Source of the DNA: Lentzea albida
Lineage (GTDB): Bacteria > Actinomycetota > Actinomycetes > Mycobacteriales > Pseudonocardiaceae
Direction of reading: 5' to 3'
Length of the DNA: 64,000 bases
NCBI RefSeq assembly: GCF_900111005.1
Contig: NZ_FOFV01000009.1
Span: 186,001 to 250,000, forward strand
This document shows, piece after piece, positions 16,629 through 25,638 of the stretch. The notes below the pieces were generated by a model. It saw only the letters and a list, made by a program, of their open reading frames with translations, did no database searches and had not been told where the DNA came from. The translations under genes and the position numbers were made by a program. Numbering within the stretch: the stretch's first letter is position 1; each line of letters opens with the position of its first letter.

Positions 16629-17222
16629 TTGACGGACGACCTCCGCGCCGCCGCACCGGCACGCCCGTTGCGCGCCGACGCCCGGCGCAGCATCGACCGC
16701 ATCGTCACGGCCGCGCACGCCCTGGTCGAGGAGCAGGGCCCGGCCGTCTCGCTGGACGAGGTCGCGAAGCGTGCCGGCGTGGCCCCGGCGACGCTGTACC
16801 GGCACTTCCCGAACCGCATGCACCTGTTCGAGACCGTGTACCGCTCGCGGATGCTGACGGTGCTCGACCGCGCGCCCGAACTAAGCGCCGCCCACGGGCC
16901 GATGGACGCGTTGCTGCACTGGCTCCGCGAGTTCATCGACTTCAGCGTCGAGTCGCACCGGGTGCTGACCGTCCTGCTGTCCCAGGGCCTGCACGAGAGC
17001 GATCCGAACGCGAACGCGCGGGAGGGCCGGGCACAGGTGGTACCGGTCGTCGCGCGTCTTTTGCTGCCGGCGCAACAGGCGGGCGGCATCCGTGCCGACC
17101 TCACCGCCGAGGAACTAGTCGCCCTGGTCATCGGCATGACGTTCGCGTCCGACTACCACGAGAGCCGGGCAGACGTGCACCGCACGATGGAGCTGCTGAT
17201 CGACGGGCTCGCCCCTCGCTGA
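16629..17222 (+). CDS. TetR-family transcriptional regulator
   Basis: A TetR repressor with the usual N-terminal helix-turn-helix (IVTAAHALVEEQGPAVSLDEVAKRAG then ATLYRHFPNR) and a variable ligand-binding C-terminus. I prefer the TTG start at 16629 (197 residues), with GGAAGGA 8 nt upstream, over the in-frame GTG at 16590. The latter has no ribosome site and lies inside a perfect operator-like inverted repeat. A DHA2-type exporter gene begins 118 nt downstream on the same strand, so control of efflux is the most likely role. Confidence 0.88.
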   Translation: MTDDLRAAAPARPLRADARRSIDRIVTAAHALVEEQGPAVSLDEVAKRAGVAPATLYRHFPNRMHLFETVYRSRMLTVLDRAPELSAAHGPMDALLHWLREFIDFSVESHRVLTVLLSQGLHESDPNANAREGRAQVVPVVARLLLPAQQAGGIRADLTAEELVALVIGMTFASDYHESRADVHRTMELLIDGLAPR

Positions 17223-17340
17223 GACGTCGGCCGCGTCATTCTGCCTGCCGGAACACCGTTGCGGCGCAGGACGAACGCGCGACGCACACTGCTCCTGCCG
17301 CCGCCGGCGACCGGCGGCCGACCAGGAGGAGTGTCCACAG

Positions 17341-18798
17341 GTGAGCTCGACCTCCACGGAGCCGCGCCCCCGCGTGTTCGACCGCCGGATGACGCTGATC
17401 GCGTGCGTGACCGTCCTCGGCTCGCTGGTGGCCATCTTCGACACGACGATCGTCCACGTCGCGCTGCCGACCCTCGTCCGCACCTTCGACACGTCGCTGT
17501 CGACCGTCCAGTGGGTGAGCACCGCCTACCTGCTGGCGCTCGCCGGTGTCGTGCCGCTGACGCGGTGGGCGAACGACCGGTTCGGCCTCAAGCGGTCGTG
17601 GATCGCGTCGATGGCGTTGTTCCTGATCGGCTCGCTGCTGTGCGGACTCGCGAACTCGATGCCTCTGCTGATCGTCGCCCGCGTGCTCCAGGGGCTGGGC
17701 GGGGGGATGCTGCTGCCCACCGGCCAGTCGATCCTCGCCCGCCACGCCGGGCCCGCGCGGCTGGGACGGGTCATGGCGGTCGTCGGCATCCCGGCGATGC
17801 TCGGCCCGTTGCTGGGACCGATCTTCGGCGGGCTGATCCTGTCGTCGTTCTCGTGGCGGTGGATCTTCATCGTCAACCTGCCGGTCGGCGTGATCGCGCT
17901 CGCCCTCGCCGCGGTGGTGCTCGACCGCGGCGAACCGGGAGGGTCGCGGAAGATCGACGTCGTCGGCCTGTGCCTGCTGCCGCCCGGCCTCGCGCTGCTG
18001 GTGTACAGCTTCACCGAGTTCGGCAACTCACCCGCGTTGACCCCGCCGGTGGTGATCAGCGGCGGGCTCGCGGTCGTGTTGCTGGGCGGGTTCGTCTTCC
18101 ACGCGTTGCGCGCGGACCACCCGCTGGTCGACCTGCGGCTGTGGAAGAACCGGGCGTTCCGCGGCGCCGGGGCGTCGTTGTTCCTCTACCTCGCCGGCAC
18201 CAACGCCGTCCTCTTCCTGATCCAGCTGTACTTCCAGTTCGCCCGCGGCGCCAGCGCGCTGAGGTCGGCGGTGCTGGTCGCCCCGTCGGCGTTCGGCGCC
18301 ATGCTCGTGCTGCTGTTCGCCGGACGCCTGCTGGAGAGGTTCGGCGCGCGTGCGCTCGTCCTGTCCGGTCTCGTGATGGTCCTCTTGGGAGTGTTGCCGC
18401 TGCTGTTCCTGGGACCGGACACGAGCGAGGTGTGGCTGTCGGCGACCTGGTTCGTCCGCGGCGTCGGTGTCGGGGCGGCCGCCACCACGTTGACGACGGC
18501 AAGCTACGTGACGTTGCGCGACGCGGACATCCCCGGCGCCTCGACGCTCATGAGCATCAACCAGTACGTGGCGGGCGCCTTGGGCACCGCCGTCGTCGCG
18601 GTGCTGGTGCAGCTGCGGCTCGACGAGGTCACCGGCGGACGCGGCGTCGAGGCCCTGGTGGAACTCGACGACACCGCGCGGGCCGAACTCGGACCCGCGC
18701 TGGCCGACGCGTTCGCCACCCTGTCGTGGCTGCCGGTCGTGCTGACCGTACTGGCCGTCGTGCCGGCGCTGCGCCTACCGGGCCGCAGCGCCGGCTAG
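17341..18798 (+). CDS. MFS transporter, DHA2 (EmrB/QacA) family, 14 TM segments
   Basis: A 485-residue drug:proton antiporter-type permease. The first TM segment is followed by DTTIVHVALPTL (motif D1 of DHA2 exporters), and the loop WANDRFGLKRSW corresponds to motif A. Residues 100-170 carry the LQGLGGGMLLPTGQ and motif C-like GPLLGPIFGG. About 14 hydrophobic segments are visible. The start is GTG 17341 with GGAGGAG about 11 nt upstream. It follows the TetR gene and probably exports a toxic aromatic compound or intermediate. Confidence 0.9.
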   Translation: MSSTSTEPRPRVFDRRMTLIACVTVLGSLVAIFDTTIVHVALPTLVRTFDTSLSTVQWVSTAYLLALAGVVPLTRWANDRFGLKRSWIASMALFLIGSLLCGLANSMPLLIVARVLQGLGGGMLLPTGQSILARHAGPARLGRVMAVVGIPAMLGPLLGPIFGGLILSSFSWRWIFIVNLPVGVIALALAAVVLDRGEPGGSRKIDVVGLCLLPPGLALLVYSFTEFGNSPALTPPVVISGGLAVVLLGGFVFHALRADHPLVDLRLWKNRAFRGAGASLFLYLAGTNAVLFLIQLYFQFARGASALRSAVLVAPSAFGAMLVLLFAGRLLERFGARALVLSGLVMVLLGVLPLLFLGPDTSEVWLSATWFVRGVGVGAAATTLTTASYVTLRDADIPGASTLMSINQYVAGALGTAVVAVLVQLRLDEVTGGRGVEALVELDDTARAELGPALADAFATLSWLPVVLTVLAVVPALRLPGRSAG

Positions 18799-18804
18799 CC
18801 CGGG

Positions 18805-19296
18805 TCACGGCTCCCGGTGCCCGAAGTACATCTTGACCGCGCCCAGACCGGACAGGTGCGCGGTGACCACGTCACCCGGGACGAGAGCGCACAGCGGACC
18901 GAGCGCGCCGGTGAACACCATTTCGCCGGCGCGCAAGGGGTTGCCGCGGTCACGGGAGGCGCGCGCCCGCAGGGCCAGCGCACCGAGGGGGTCCGCGGCG
19001 CCGCCGGTCGCGACCTCGGTTCCGTTGACGTGCAACGACATCCGCACCTGCGTCGGGTCGAAGTCCCGCAACGCCACGCGGCGCGGTCCTGTGACGAAGG
19101 CACCCCGGCCGCCGCACACCTCGATCACGGCGACGCCGTAGGCGATCGCCTCGCGGACCTGCGCGTCGTCGAGAGGGCCGTCGCCGAGGTCTTCCTTGAG
19201 AACGAAGCCGACTCCCGCCGTGACGTGCGGTTGCGGCACCAGCTCGGCGGGGACGATGTCGCCGCCGATGAACGCCGTGTGGATGACTCTTGTCAT
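18805..19296 (-). CDS. Truncated fumarylacetoacetate-hydrolase/hydratase-like protein with lost metal ligands
   Basis: 163 residues resembling the C-terminal two thirds of 2-hydroxypentadienoate hydratase (BphE/MhpD, normally about 260 residues). The C-terminal GEMVFTGALGPLCALVPGDVV and the SGLGAVKMYF strand match well. In true hydratases a metal-binding segment of the form RVEAEIAFVL supplies two Glu; here it reads PHVTAGVGFVL, so both are missing, while the third Glu (VIEV) remains. About 75 N-terminal residues are absent. Context next to a meta-cleavage pathway suggests descent from its hydratase, but a working hydratase is unlikely. The gene converges on the DHA2 transporter. Confidence 0.6.
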   Translation of the reverse strand: MTRVIHTAFIGGDIVPAELVPQPHVTAGVGFVLKEDLGDGPLDDAQVREAIAYGVAVIEVCGGRGAFVTGPRRVALRDFDPTQVRMSLHVNGTEVATGGAADPLGALALRARASRDRGNPLRAGEMVFTGALGPLCALVPGDVVTAHLSGLGAVKMYFGHREP

Positions 19297-19412
19297 GGGC
19301 CAACTCTGCTCGGCGGCGGGCATTCGGACGAGCGCACCGTGCCGTTGTGCGGAACACGATGCGGGCGAACGGAAACGCGGGGACGGGTCACCCCCGTCCC
19401 CGCGTTCGGTCG

Positions 19413-20852
19413 TCAGCTCGCGGGTGCGGCCTTGCGGCGTGCCGTCAGGCAGATGGCGGCCACCAGCACGTCGCAGACGATCGCGACGGCCAGGCAGATC
19501 TGGAACCGGTCCTCGGCGGGCACACCGGGAGCGGCGGCGAGGCTCTTCGACTGCAGGATGGTCGAGTAGATCGCCGGGCCCAGCGCCCCGGAGATCGTGA
19601 CGATGATCCCGACCATGCTCGTGCCCATGCCCGTCAGGCTCTGCGGCACGCAGCTCTGCATCGACGCGAACAGGCCGACGCCGACCATGCCGCTGCCCAC
19701 GCCGTAGACGCACGCCGCCACGAAGAACGACGTCGCCGAGGCGCCGGGCATGCTCGTGATCAGCACCAGCGCCGCGACCGCGTGGCACACCGCGCCGATC
19801 CCGGCGACCACGAGCGGCCGCGTGCGCGCCGCGATCACCCCGCCCGCGATACCCGCCACGGCGCCGACCACCGAGTACGGCAGCAGGATCAGGCCGGTGC
19901 TCAGCGCGTCGTAGCCGAAGCCGTACCCGACGGCGTTCGGCGTCTGCACGTAGAACGGGATGAGGAAGGTGACCGACTGGATGGCCATGCCGATCGTGAG
20001 CCCCGCCAGCATGGTCCTCGCCACGGTGCCCGACCGGATTAGGGCGAGGTCGAACACCGGTGCCTGGGAACGCTTCTCGAGCACGGCCCAGACGACCGCG
20101 CCGGCGAGACCCACGACGGCGAACCCGATGGCCTTGGGCGAGGTGACGCCCTCCGAGCCGGCCGTGTTGATGCCGTAGAGCAGCAGCACCAGCCAGGCCA
20201 CCAGCCCCACGACGTTGCCCACCCCGAAGACCACCGTGCGATCGCGCGGACTGGACGGGATGACCAGCCACGCCAGCACGGCCACGACGAGGTAGACACC
20301 CATGGCGGACAGGAAGAACTGCTGCATGGAGATGTGGCTCAGGGCGATGCCGCCGGCGACGAGACCGACACCCGAGCCGCTCGCCTGGGCGAACTGCGTG
20401 ACGACGACGGCCGTCCGCACCGACTCGCCGGGGAGGTGCCGGCGCAGCACCCCGACGCCGAGCTGACCGGTCGCCGCCCCGACCCCCATCACCGACGCGC
20501 CGGCCAGCAGCGCCGGATACGTGTGCACGGCGCCGGGGATCGCGGCCCCGATCGCGAGGAACACCAGACCGAGCGCCGTGGCCGTGCGGTCGCCCAGCAC
20601 GTCCGCCAGGCGCGGCAACAGGATCGTGCTGACGCCGCTGCCGATCAGCAACGCCGTGAAGACCCACGCGACGTCACCGACGGTGAGCTGGAAGTCGCGC
20701 AGCAGAACGGGGAGGAGGGGCGAGAGCATGAACGTGACCGCGGCGGCGGTGAAGCCGATCACGACGGTCACCGCGATGAGAGGGACGCGCCCTCGTGACG
20801 AGACGAACTGCTCGGTGGGTGGTCTGTCCACCTGCTCGGCGCTGAGTTCCAT
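19413..20852 (-). CDS. MFS transporter
   Basis: A 479-residue major facilitator permease with about 14 hydrophobic segments. Motif A-like LPRLADVLGDRTATALG follows the second segment, and the C-terminal half carries a GVGSGMVGVGLFASMQ helix. I chose ATG 20852, because it directly precedes the first cytoplasmic segment and has GAGGG about 8 nt upstream. It is on the same strand as the amidase upstream, 130 nt away. It may import the substrate or export a product of the aromatic island; direction cannot be inferred. Confidence 0.85.
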   Translation of the reverse strand: MELSAEQVDRPPTEQFVSSRGRVPLIAVTVVIGFTAAAVTFMLSPLLPVLLRDFQLTVGDVAWVFTALLIGSGVSTILLPRLADVLGDRTATALGLVFLAIGAAIPGAVHTYPALLAGASVMGVGAATGQLGVGVLRRHLPGESVRTAVVVTQFAQASGSGVGLVAGGIALSHISMQQFFLSAMGVYLVVAVLAWLVIPSSPRDRTVVFGVGNVVGLVAWLVLLLYGINTAGSEGVTSPKAIGFAVVGLAGAVVWAVLEKRSQAPVFDLALIRSGTVARTMLAGLTIGMAIQSVTFLIPFYVQTPNAVGYGFGYDALSTGLILLPYSVVGAVAGIAGGVIAARTRPLVVAGIGAVCHAVAALVLITSMPGASATSFFVAACVYGVGSGMVGVGLFASMQSCVPQSLTGMGTSMVGIIVTISGALGPAIYSTILQSKSLAAAPGVPAEDRFQICLAVAIVCDVLVAAICLTARRKAAPAS

Positions 20853-20982
20853 TGACGACCCTCGTCCTCTGTAGACCGCCTCCGCGGTTCCCGGTGGTGA
20901 GCGGTGTGCTCTGCCGGGCCGGAGTATGTGATTCAGCGCACGCGTGGACGAAGCACCGCGTTCTGCCACGCGGAACGGTGCG

Positions 20983-22398
20983 TCAGACGGAAGGGAGGAA
21001 GGCGGGCGTCCGCCGCACGCGTGACGCGTCTTCGAAGGCGGCGGCGAAGCGCAGCACCTCGTCATCGGCTCCGTGGCCGCCGATGAAGGACACGCCGAGC
21101 GGTAACGGTCCCGCGAACCCTGCCGGAACGCTGACGTTCGGGTAGCCCGCGACCGCCGCGGGCAGCGCGGTGCAGGGACCGGCCGGGTCGGCACCGCGGG
21201 CGGGCCACGCAGGCCCGTTGGTGGGCGCCATGATCACGTCCAGGCCGTGGGCCGTGAGCACCTCGTCGATGCTGCGGCGTGCCAGTCCGGTCGCGGTGCG
21301 CCGCTGGTGGCGGTAGACCGGGTCGGTGAGCGGCCGCGCCTTCCCGGTGTCGTGGAACAACTCCTGACCGAACCGGCTCAGCTCGACCGGGTCGTCCTCG
21401 TTGAACTCGATCAGCTCGCGCATCGTGCCCGGCGCTCCCGGCCTCGTGCGCAGGTACTGCTCCAGGTCGTGCCGGAACTCGACGATCATGGCCGGCCGGT
21501 CGGCCGCGTGGATCACGTCCTGGTGCGGCAGTTCGACGTCCACCGCGGTGACCCCGTTCTCCCGCAACAGGTCCACAGTGGACTCCATCACCCGGTCGAC
21601 CTCCGGGTCGAACCCGGCCCTGCGCCACACGCCGACCCTGGTGCCCCGCAACGTGCCGGGGGTGAACGAGAGGTCCGCGCCCTCCATCGCCGCCTGGAGG
21701 ATCGCCGCGTCCACGACGTGCCGCGCCAGCGGGCCGGCCGTGTCCCGCAGCGAGGTGATCGGCACGATGCCCGCGTTGCCGACCCTGCCGGGCGTCGGTT
21801 TGAACCCGACGACGCCGGAATGCCCCGCCGGGGACACGATCGACCCGTTGGTCTCGGTGCCGACCGCCACCTGCGCCAGCGACGCCGCGACCGCGACGGC
21901 CGAGCCCGACGACGACCCGCACGGCGTGCGGTCCAGCACGTGCGGGTTGACCGTCTGCCCGCCCACCGCCGACCATCCCGAAGTCGCCTGCGGGGAGCGG
22001 AAGTTGCCCCACTCCGTCATATTCGTCTTGCCCAGCACCACGGCACCGGCCGCCCGCAGGCGCGTCACCACCTCGGCGTCGGCGCGAGGCGGCACGCGCA
22101 GCGCCCGCGACCCGGCGGTGGTCGCGAGCCCCTCGGTGTCGATGTTGTCCTTCAGCAGCACCGGAATGCCGTCCATCGGCCCGCGTGACTCACCGCGTGA
22201 CCGCCTGCGGTCGCTCTCCTCCGCCTGGCGCACGGCGGTCGGATCGACCGCGAGCACGGCCCGCAGCACCCGGTCCACTTCGGCGATGCGGCGCAGGTAG
22301 GCACGGGTCAGACCGGACGAGGTGAGCTCGCCGTCCGCCATCCGGCGCGCGAGCAGCGGGATGGTCGCCCGGTCGAGATCGGCGGCCGACAGTTGCAT
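20983..22398 (-). CDS. Amidase signature-family hydrolase
   Basis: A 471-residue amidase of the glutamyl-tRNA amidotransferase A-like group. The triad is Lys83 (PVLLKDN), cis-Ser163 (CGSSSGSA) and Ser186 (GTETNGS). It resembles plant and bacterial amidases acting on small or aryl amides. It is only distantly related to the amidase at 7874-9301, to judge from the flanking motifs. It is divergent from the amidotransferase gene at 22559 and transcribed towards an MFS gene, with which it may form an operon. The start ATG at 22398 is chosen by alignment with the family; no strong ribosome site is visible. Confidence 0.85.
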   Translation of the reverse strand: MQLSAADLDRATIPLLARRMADGELTSSGLTRAYLRRIAEVDRVLRAVLAVDPTAVRQAEESDRRRSRGESRGPMDGIPVLLKDNIDTEGLATTAGSRALRVPPRADAEVVTRLRAAGAVVLGKTNMTEWGNFRSPQATSGWSAVGGQTVNPHVLDRTPCGSSSGSAVAVAASLAQVAVGTETNGSIVSPAGHSGVVGFKPTPGRVGNAGIVPITSLRDTAGPLARHVVDAAILQAAMEGADLSFTPGTLRGTRVGVWRRAGFDPEVDRVMESTVDLLRENGVTAVDVELPHQDVIHAADRPAMIVEFRHDLEQYLRTRPGAPGTMRELIEFNEDDPVELSRFGQELFHDTGKARPLTDPVYRHQRRTATGLARRSIDEVLTAHGLDVIMAPTNGPAWPARGADPAGPCTALPAAVAGYPNVSVPAGFAGPLPLGVSFIGGHGADDEVLRFAAAFEDASRVRRTPAFLPSV

Positions 22399-22558
22399 GC
22401 GTCCATTGCCCGCCCGCCGGTCCGCGCGCGCAACCGGCAGGCGGGCGAAGTGGCCGTGGTCTTGCTCACACGCGAGCCAGACCACAGGTGGAACATGGTC
22501 ATCGGCGTTCCGGGGTACCCGGATGACCACTGTCAGCCGAACATCCCGAGGAGATGCC

Positions 22559-24340
22559 ATGTGCGGAATCGCCGGTGAGATCGTCACCGACCAGGCGGGC
22601 CGGCCGGATCTCAGCGCGGTGGAGCGCATGACGCGCACCATGTGGTCGCGCGGTCCGGACGGCGCAGGCCACTGGTCGGAAGGACACGTGGCGCTCGGGC
22701 ACCGGCGGCTGTCGATCATCGACCTGTCCGACGCCGGCGCGCAGCCCATGGTCGACGACGAACTCGGGCTCGCCGTGGCGTTCAACGGCTGCATCTACAA
22801 CTACGAGCAGCTGCGCGAAGAACTGTCGGGGCGCTACCGGTTCAGGTCCACGAGCGACACCGAGGTGATCCTCAAGGCCTACGACCACTGGGGCGACCGG
22901 TTCGTCGACCACCTCGTCGGCATGTTCGCGATCGCCCTCGTCGACCGCCGGCGCGACCGCGTGCTCCTCGTCCGCGACCGCCTCGGCATCAAACCGCTCT
23001 ACGTGGCCGAGATGAGCGGACGGACGCGGTTCGCCTCGAGCCTGCCCGCACTGCTGGCGGGCGGTGGCGTCGACACCGAACTCGACCCGGTCGGCCTGCA
23101 CCACTACCTGACGTGGCACTCGATCGTTCCCGCCCCGCGCACCGTCCTGCGTGGAGTGCGCAAACTCCCGCCCGCCACCATCCGCGTGTTCGAACGCGGC
23201 CAGGCTCCCCGCGACCACGTCTACTGGCAGCCGTCGTACACGCGCCGCCCCGAGTACGCGGACTGGACGGCCCAGGACTGGCGACAGGCCGTCCGCGAAG
23301 CACTGCAGGTAGCCGTACGTCGCCGCACGGTGTCCGATGTGGACGTAGGTGTTCTTCTCTCCGGCGGCCTCGACTCGAGCCTCCTGGTCGCGCTCCTCGC
23401 AGCGGAAGGCCAGAAGCCGAGCACGTTCAGCATCGGCTTCACGAGCCGAGACGACGTCGAAGGCGACGAGTTCGTCTACTCGGACGCGATCGCGCAGAAG
23501 TTCGGCACCGACCACCACCAGATCCGCATCGGCGACGAGGAGATCGCCAAGGCGGTCGAGGACACCGTGGGCTCGATGAGCGAGCCGATGGGCAGCCACG
23601 ACGTCACCGCGTTCCACCTCGTGTGCCGCGAGGTCTCGAAGCACGTCAAGGTCGTCCAGTGCGGCCAGGGCGCCGACGAGGTGTTCGCCGGCTACCGCTA
23701 CCACCAGCCCGCCGCGAACGCACCAAGGCGCAAAGCAGCCGACGTCCTGCGCAACGCGTTCCACGACCTTGAGCACCACGAACTCACACAAGTCCTGGAA
23801 CCGCACTGGCTCCCCCGCCACGACGTGAGCGGCGACCTGGCCGCCACCCACCTCGCCGACCCCGGCGCGGACACGGCACTGGACGCCGTCCTGCGCACCG
23901 ACACCCACCTCCTGATGCCCGACGACCCGGTCAAGCGGGTCGACAACATGGCGATGGCGTGGGGCGTCGAGGCACGAGTCCCGTTCCTGGACCAGGACCT
24001 GGTCGAACTCGTCGCCGCGTGCCCGCCGGACCTCAAGTCGGACCAGAACGGCAAGGGCCTGCTCAAGGACATCGGCCGCGACCTGCTGCCGCTCGAAGTC
24101 GTGGACCGCAAGAAGGGTTACTTCCCCGTACCGGCCCTCACGAGGCTCGACGGCGAGGTCCTCGACCTGCTGCGGACAACGATGACCTCACCGGAAGCAC
24201 GCCGCCGCGGCGTCCTCCGCCGCGACTACGTCGACGACCTGCTGGCCGACCCGAACGGCCACGCCACCAAGGCGGGCGGCAACGAGTTGTGGCACCTCGG
24301 CGTGCTGGAACTGTGGTTGCAGCAACACAACATCACCTGA
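22559..24340 (+). CDS. Asparagine-synthase-family amidotransferase, N-acetylglutaminylglutamine amide type
   Basis: A 593-residue class II glutamine amidotransferase fused to an ATP-dependent synthetase. Cys2 (MCGIAGEI) becomes the N-terminal nucleophile. RGPDGAGHW, FNGCIYNYEQLR and STSDTEV form the glutaminase site, and VLLSGGLDSSLL is the PP-loop of the synthetase domain. The stretches LTWHSIVPAPRTVLRGVRKL and VVQCGQGADEVFAGY are characteristic of the subfamily that amidates N-acetylglutaminylglutamine to the osmoprotectant NAGGN. That pathway normally has a neighbouring GNAT/ATP-grasp ligase and M42 peptidase; neither is here, so this copy is an orphan or has another substrate. Confidence 0.75.
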   Translation: MCGIAGEIVTDQAGRPDLSAVERMTRTMWSRGPDGAGHWSEGHVALGHRRLSIIDLSDAGAQPMVDDELGLAVAFNGCIYNYEQLREELSGRYRFRSTSDTEVILKAYDHWGDRFVDHLVGMFAIALVDRRRDRVLLVRDRLGIKPLYVAEMSGRTRFASSLPALLAGGGVDTELDPVGLHHYLTWHSIVPAPRTVLRGVRKLPPATIRVFERGQAPRDHVYWQPSYTRRPEYADWTAQDWRQAVREALQVAVRRRTVSDVDVGVLLSGGLDSSLLVALLAAEGQKPSTFSIGFTSRDDVEGDEFVYSDAIAQKFGTDHHQIRIGDEEIAKAVEDTVGSMSEPMGSHDVTAFHLVCREVSKHVKVVQCGQGADEVFAGYRYHQPAANAPRRKAADVLRNAFHDLEHHELTQVLEPHWLPRHDVSGDLAATHLADPGADTALDAVLRTDTHLLMPDDPVKRVDNMAMAWGVEARVPFLDQDLVELVAACPPDLKSDQNGKGLLKDIGRDLLPLEVVDRKKGYFPVPALTRLDGEVLDLLRTTMTSPEARRRGVLRRDYVDDLLADPNGHATKAGGNELWHLGVLELWLQQHNIT

Positions 24341-24443
24341 CCCCGACGTACTCGAAAGACGTAAACACTCTGCGGCGTCTCGCTTTGGAGGAATTCCAAC
24401 CAGTAGAACAAGCGGCGGGGGATGCTCGAGGTGAAGGGATCCC

Positions 24444-25280
24444 GTGCCAGAACAACCTGACCACTCACGCCTCAGCGCGGCCGACGCGCACTTCCGGAGG
24501 TGGATGCACGACAACCTCGCCCACGCCGCCGAGCACTTCGGGCTCACCGTCCTCGGCGACCCCGGCCTCGGCCGCCAGGACCGGTCGATCAGCGCACCAG
24601 TACGAGGCCGCGGCGACCACTTGTGGCTACGAGTGGTGTCCGAGGACAGGCAGTGGGTCGAAGGCGAGTCATGGACCGGCAACCTCGAAGCGAACGCCTT
24701 CGCAGACCTGTCCAAGCCTCGCGTTGTCGCCGTCTTCGAGTGGGAGGACGAACGGCACCAGCGAGCAGAGTTGATGACGGCACTGCCAGGCTCGCCTTGC
24801 TCCCGCAGCAACGTCCTGCGCCACCCGATCGACCTCCCAGACGAGTGGTGGGCAAAACTGTGCAGAACGACCAAGTCGACAGCGGCGATGCCAACACACC
24901 GCGTCCACGCGGATCAAGCCCTGGTCACCGGCCGCATCCAACAGCAGTTCGGCAACTCGGTGAATCCCGTCGTGCGCGAATGGGAGACGGTGCACGGCGA
25001 CCTGCACTGGGCGAACCTGATGGCTCCGGCGTTCGGCTTGCTGGACTGGGAAACATGGGGCCGCGGTCCAGCGGGAACGGACGCCGCCACCCTGCTCAGC
25101 CACAGCCTCCTCGTACCGCACACGGCCGAGCGGGTGCGAAGCGTGTTCGCCGACGTGCTGACCACCGACGCAGGCCTGCTGGCCCAGTTCTACGTGGCCG
25201 CCCAACTGCTCCACCGCATCGACAGAGGACACCACCCGGACCTCGCCGCACCACTCAGAAGGCACATCGACAGCCTGTGA
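24444..25280 (+). CDS. Phosphotransferase (APH/choline-kinase-like fold)
   Basis: A 278-residue kinase-fold protein with the Brenner motif HGDLHWANL (catalytic Asp) and a metal-binding LLDWETWGRGPAGTDAA, as in aminoglycoside phosphotransferases and related small-molecule kinases. The N-terminal nucleotide-binding lobe is short. The start is GTG 24444 with a purine-rich AGGTGAAGG upstream. It follows the amidotransferase gene by about 100 nt and ends at the border of a tRNA-derived repeat. The substrate is unknown; antibiotic resistance should not be assumed. Confidence 0.75.
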   Translation: MPEQPDHSRLSAADAHFRRWMHDNLAHAAEHFGLTVLGDPGLGRQDRSISAPVRGRGDHLWLRVVSEDRQWVEGESWTGNLEANAFADLSKPRVVAVFEWEDERHQRAELMTALPGSPCSRSNVLRHPIDLPDEWWAKLCRTTKSTAAMPTHRVHADQALVTGRIQQQFGNSVNPVVREWETVHGDLHWANLMAPAFGLLDWETWGRGPAGTDAATLLSHSLLVPHTAERVRSVFADVLTTDAGLLAQFYVAAQLLHRIDRGHHPDLAAPLRRHIDSL

Positions 25281-25325
25281 GCGGGCTGATTCAGACCATC
25301 GAGCGACAGGATTCGAACCTGCGAC
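25281..25325 (-). repeat. Degenerate tRNA 3'-end repeat (possible old attachment site)
   Basis: It begins directly after the phosphotransferase stop. A 17-bp block (GCGGGCTGATTCAGACC, 25281-25297) is identical to 27671-27687, and the following T-arm-like sequence GGATTCGAACCTGCGACC is nearly identical to the tRNA-Pro fragment at 27688-27732. Read on the minus strand it holds a T-arm and most of an acceptor 3' strand but no anticodon arm. The two copies are direct repeats 2.4 kb apart. Confidence 0.55.
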
Positions 25326-25335
25326 CGAACCGAAT

Positions 25336-25620
25336 CTACGACGCGAGGCCGATCAACGGTTCCTTCTCGGTCAACGAGCGCTTCGTGACCGCAGGGGAGA
25401 TCTCGAGGTCGCGTTCGGCCTTGCGGAGGATGGTGCCGAGCAGCCCAAGAGGGTGGCCGACCGGCCGGTGCAAGGCGAGGTTGTGGTGAAGTCGGGACCG
25501 AACTCGGCGCCCTGTGCGGCTCCTTGATCACGACGTCCTCGATGAGTCAGACGAGGTCGGTGAAGAGCACCGCCTGCCACAGGCTCCATGCGCTGATCCG
25601 GCCGGCGTGCTCGGCCATGT
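25336..25620 (-). pseudogene. Unrecognised decayed gene remnant
   Basis: On the minus strand a plausible protein C-terminus (GLLGTILRKAERDLEIS, then a basic ALTEKE-like end) terminates at 25336. Upstream, coherent-looking segments continue in other frames (AGRISAWSLWQAVLFTDLV followed by a stop), indicating frameshifts. I do not recognise the family. The location beside the tRNA-derived repeat fits mobile-element debris. Confidence 0.35.
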
Positions 25621-25638
25621 CACGACCGCGCGGTCGTG
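25621..25638. repeat. Perfect 18-bp palindrome
   Basis: CACGACCGCGCGGTCGTG is fully self-complementary. It lies in an 800-nt stretch (25326-26139) with no intact gene. Apart from this palindrome and the decayed minus-strand remnant, nothing else is recognisable there. Confidence 0.5.

Noticed and set aside
24444..25280. Aminoglycoside resistance gene
   Set aside because: The phosphotransferase fold is shared by many kinases, and no subgroup-specific motif supports resistance.
25281..25325. A functional tRNA gene
   Set aside because: Only the T-arm and part of the acceptor strand are present; there is no anticodon or D-arm.
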